Source of the DNA: Blattamonas nauphoetae
Lineage: Eukaryota > Preaxostyla > Oxymonadida
DNA: 48,019 nucleotides
Assembly (NCBI GenBank): GCA_033064195.1
Contig: JARBJD010000456.1
Location: forward strand, 1-48,019
Direction of reading: 5' to 3'
The notes beneath the pieces are model-generated. The model was given only the letters and a program-made list of their open reading frames with translations. It had not been told where the DNA came from and ran no database searches. Below are positions 45,411 through 48,019 of this stretch, piece after piece (position 1 is the first letter of the stretch; the number at the start of each line of letters is the position of its first letter). A program made the position numbers and the translations under genes.

Positions 45411-48019
45411 TTATTGGATAAGATAATCAGTTGCTTTCAGTCCATGAATGAATGGAGGACATGATTCATTTTCAAGTACGATTGCCTTCAGATGAATTCC
45501 ACTGAGACTGAGTTTCTGCTGTTGTATTTTCGCAATCTCAAATCCATTGGTGTCCTCTTCGCTCACGATTCTTCTCGTCTGAAAGTTCAGTGTTGTAGTC
45601 ACAGTTTTCTCTCCATTGAGGCACTTCACATAGTCGTTGCTTGTTATTGTTGTTTTCTTCAATGACACTCCTTTGATTTTGCATTTCTCATCGAGAGAGT
45701 AACACTTTGGTGCAAGACAGATCATCTGTTCACCTTCCTTTTCAATTGCTAATCCCAACAACTTCTTCTCATCATCAACTCCCTTTTCAGGATTGGGGAA
45801 CCATTCGTATTTGTGAGCATCATAGAATTCTTTGTCAGCAATCACGTGTTCAAATTGTTGATGAAGTCCTGCTTTCGGATCTCCACTAATCGCCCAGTAT
45901 GCAGAGTCAGTATCTCCCTCACAGAAATGAATCTTGTTCATGTCTAGGCACTTGTACATGAAGTTGTAGATGAAATTCAGATACCAGAACTTGGCGTTGT
46001 CGAGTGTGAATACTGCTTCTTGCAGACATGTTTTGCATGATGCTTTCTCTCTGTCTTCAATCACGATGTAGTTGTCCTCATTGATTTCTCTTGTCGCTAC
46101 AAATCCTTTCATCATCTGTTTCAAGTATGTTCTCTTCTCGTTGCAGATTGTGATTGAGTTGTACTTCTCAGTGTTCATTCCATCATAACCGTAACTTCCA
46201 TTGAGGTTAGTCTTGCAGAATTGTTCTTTTCCTTTGTTTCCAACCTTCATTGCTTCTATTCTGTCATTCATGAATGAAGTCACAAATGGTTCGAATCCAG
46301 CAAGTCTCGAGAATACTATCACACTCTTTACGTCATCAATAATGAAGTGGCAATAGTCGATGAGGAACCACAGATAGTATGTCGAAAAGAACATATACTG
46401 ATCGTGTGTGCTCAAGAGTTGAGTGAGTTTTCTTTGTTTGTCATCAGTCTTCAATCCATGTTTCTTCATCACCGAATATGTCTTCTCTCCAATGTTTTCT
46501 TCTGTCGTATTGACAACAATGTTTCTGAAGATTGGTGGGAAGTTAATGAAATCGTTTATGTACTTTTCATCGATGTGTCCCTTCAATTCAGCAACAAACA
46601 GTGTCTTCTGGTTCTTGTCCTCTATGATCTCACGACATTCTTTATCTCCTGTTGCGGTGAACAAACATCTTCCTGGCATATACATTCTGTGTTTCGTGTA
46701 TGGATTGTTCTTGTTCTTGATTGATGAGAAAGCACTTGGATAGAGAGAGTTGAAATCAACACCACACACGTGAGTCATTTTATGTTCAGTATCAATGGAA
46801 ATAACCTGACCGTCTTCGTAAGTGAAGTGATTGATTGGTGTAACGTCTTTGATATTCTGTCGATGTTGAACATTTGATAATCCACCGGTCACTGCTGCTC
46901 TCAGTTTGTGATAGGTCTGCTCGTGTGTCAGAGTCATTGGAAGTGATTTCCAGATGCAGTATTTCTTTAATTGAATCCTCAATCTTGTGAGATGTTCATC
47001 ATGGTCTGACTTGTAGGTGTTGCAGTAATCACAGCAGATCTTCACGTTCTCTTTTGAATGTCCTTTTGCATTGTCGATTCTGTCCAACGTTGGTTTGACT
47101 GCTTGTGTGAAGTGACACCTACAGATATAGCACACTCTCTTGCATTGTTGAACAAACCAGTCGTAGTCTGCTTCAGTGACATTGTTGGTAGTATTGCGAT
47201 GAGCTTTCTGGTCTTGGTACCTGTATCCTTCAACTTTGTACTTCCAGTATTGTTTGGTGATTTTGATTGGTCCAGATTCGTCACATTCGTTGTAGTCGGC
47301 ATCAATATCAAAGTCCTTGTAGGCGCACGCATATTTGATTGCAGAAGCATTTGCTGACAGTGAGAGATTGTGCAACATGTCCACTTTGTATTGGAAGTTC
47401 AGAGCTATGAGATTATCCAGTGGTGCAATCATACATTCGACGTCTCTGATGTTGTAGAACTTGAGGTAATCCCATCTGTTCTTGAATCCTTGCTTGTTCC
47501 AATCATCAAGGTAAAGTTGGTAATCGGTGTTGGACATTTCACTGTTGTTCAGACTGGAGTAAAATTCGTATTTGGAGAATGGTTCTTGTTTGCTCAGTAC
47601 TGTATCGTAGTCTGATGAATCAAATGATTCGTAAGCAAAGAATGATTTCTGAAGAGTGGTATTTCCTCCAAAAGCCTTCACTGCATTATCCAAAGTCATT
47701 GGTCCTGTGTACGACATCATGTCAATGAATCGAAGCACCTGTTGTGTCTTCTCATGTCTGATCAATACTTGTTTATACTTTGTTGTGGAACCAAGGAAGC
47801 TCACCACTTTCCAATCCTTGTCAACGAGATCACGAAAGATGAGATTGATGTCGAATCTGGAACTGTTGAATCCAATGACACTGACTTCATTCTGTGAGGG
47901 AATCTCTGGATCATCATAGTCGTTGTCGACTCGAACTGTTTCTGCAAACTTGAAGAGTTCTCTGATCCACTGCTTCACAAAGTCCTTTCCATCTCGAAGA
48001 TCAAAGTAGATTGACTTCC
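45411..48019 (-). CDS. Protein-primed DNA polymerase B, partial at window edge
   Basis: It replicates the element. The frame is open from the right edge (only the first part of the gene is outside) to a stop at 45411. Counting from the first in-frame Met at 47978, the Exo II motif FNSSRFDINLIF is at 37-48 and the Exo III region YNIRDVECM at 175-183. An HNH/treble-clef-like insert (CYIC at 283, LDRIDN at 298-303, CCDYCN at 315-320) comes next. Palm motif A (VDFNSLYPSA) is at 407-416, motif B (CKTNLNGSYG) at 588-597 and motif C (EGDTDSAYW) at 687-695. The two catalytic Asp pairs are present. It is closely similar to the remnant at 2418-6242. Confidence 0.9.
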   Translation of the reverse strand, partial: KSIYFDLRDGKDFVKQWIRELFKFAETVRVDNDYDDPEIPSQNEVSVIGFNSSRFDINLIFRDLVDKDWKVVSFLGSTTKYKQVLIRHEKTQQVLRFIDMMSYTGPMTLDNAVKAFGGNTTLQKSFFAYESFDSSDYDTVLSKQEPFSKYEFYSSLNNSEMSNTDYQLYLDDWNKQGFKNRWDYLKFYNIRDVECMIAPLDNLIALNFQYKVDMLHNLSLSANASAIKYACAYKDFDIDADYNECDESGPIKITKQYWKYKVEGYRYQDQKAHRNTTNNVTEADYDWFVQQCKRVCYICRCHFTQAVKPTLDRIDNAKGHSKENVKICCDYCNTYKSDHDEHLTRLRIQLKKYCIWKSLPMTLTHEQTYHKLRAAVTGGLSNVQHRQNIKDVTPINHFTYEDGQVISIDTEHKMTHVCGVDFNSLYPSAFSSIKNKNNPYTKHRMYMPGRCLFTATGDKECREIIEDKNQKTLFVAELKGHIDEKYINDFINFPPIFRNIVVNTTEENIGEKTYSVMKKHGLKTDDKQRKLTQLLSTHDQYMFFSTYYLWFLIDYCHFIIDDVKSVIVFSRLAGFEPFVTSFMNDRIEAMKVGNKGKEQFCKTNLNGSYGYDGMNTEKYNSITICNEKRTYLKQMMKGFVATREINEDNYIVIEDREKASCKTCLQEAVFTLDNAKFWYLNFIYNFMYKCLDMNKIHFCEGDTDSAYWAISGDPKAGLHQQFEHVIADKEFYDAHKYEWFPNPEKGVDDEKKLLGLAIEKEGEQMICLAPKCYSLDEKCKIKGVSLKKTTITSNDYVKCLNGEKTVTTTLNFQTRRIVSEEDTNGFEIAKIQQQKLSLSGIHLKAIVLENESCPPFIHGLKATDYLIQ
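47019..47132 (-). other. HNH/treble-clef-like insert within PolB
   Basis: Two CxxC pairs (CYIC and CDYC) bracket LDRIDN and KENVKICC, the pattern of HNH nuclease folds. It lies between the exonuclease and palm domains. The same insert is present in the element 1 copy near 3460-3575. Confidence 0.6.

Larger units (their letters stand above)
31001..48019. mobile_element. Polinton/Maverick (element 2), runs off the right edge
   Basis: The visible parts, left to right, are as follows: three-module accessory protein (+), non-coding spacer with nested repeats, two-module accessory protein (+), 136-residue protein (-), two paralogous capsid-type proteins (-), small virion-type proteins (-), a 195-residue protein (-), an inserted foldback element, a 317-residue protein (-), packaging ATPase (+), coiled-coil protein (-), retroviral-type integrase (-) and PolB (-), which is still open at the edge. 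The set PolB + integrase + ATPase + capsid defines the family. In the visible part it looks largely whole and hence young. The left limit is approximate, because no terminal repeat partner is in view. No maturation protease was recognised here. Confidence 0.9.

Noticed and set aside
1-48019. Alternative genetic code (as in the oxymonad Streblomastix)
   Set aside because: Long genes such as 14005-20547, 24051-28100 and the Polinton core end cleanly with standard stops and contain no in-frame TAA or TAG.

Overview
The window looks like nuclear DNA of a preaxostylan protist (oxymonad group); Blattamonas nauphoetae or a close relative is my best guess. That rests on memory of its protein families, not on a search. 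The signs are large secreted or membrane proteins built from beta-helix repeats with 'CLNSSFSxC'-type turns and Ig-like repeats, one of them ending in a transmembrane segment and a kinase-like C-lobe. A small helical-repeat protein of a type I associate with Blattamonas adds to this. The standard genetic code fits throughout. Host genes show few introns.

Layout. 1-2417 holds a decayed minus-strand surface-protein gene. 2418 to about 9900 is the PolB end of an old, broken Polinton/Maverick fossil (element 1): a DNA polymerase B remnant and two small modular proteins, with about 2.5 kb of non-coding DNA between the latter. 9900-31000 is a host surface-protein cluster. It contains a very large receptor-like gene interrupted by a 1.85-kb terminal-inverted-repeat transposon (12153-14004), a helical-repeat protein, a surface protein with a cysteine-rich tail, a divergently transcribed 1349-residue surface protein, and a fourth surface gene with a small inverted-repeat insertion near its 5' end. 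From about 31000 to beyond the right edge lies a second Polinton (element 2), which looks largely whole in the part visible. It has small modular proteins, two paralogous capsid-type proteins, small virion-type proteins, a packaging ATPase, a retroviral-type integrase and PolB.

The two Polinton pieces agree on one plan. The same small modular proteins sit at both ends of the element pointing inward, so the ends are gene-bearing inverted modules separated from the core by about 2.3-2.6 kb of non-coding DNA. Nearly every Polinton gene starts just behind a T-rich block (TTTTTTATTTT or TTTTTTAATTT) followed by a TATAAATG-like start.

The least expected signals lie in the non-coding end of element 2 and scattered in its genes: (1) a 33-37-nt double-hairpin unit, present in a non-coding repeat with an empty counterpart nearby and also sitting in-frame inside coding sequence; (2) three diverged copies of a roughly 210-300-bp repeat whose hairpins are kept by compensating changes, which suggests a structured RNA; (3) four tandem hairpins; (4) two tRNA-derived SINE heads; (5) a hAT-type MITE with an exact 8-bp target duplication; (6) an 852-bp foldback with 290-bp arms between two late genes.
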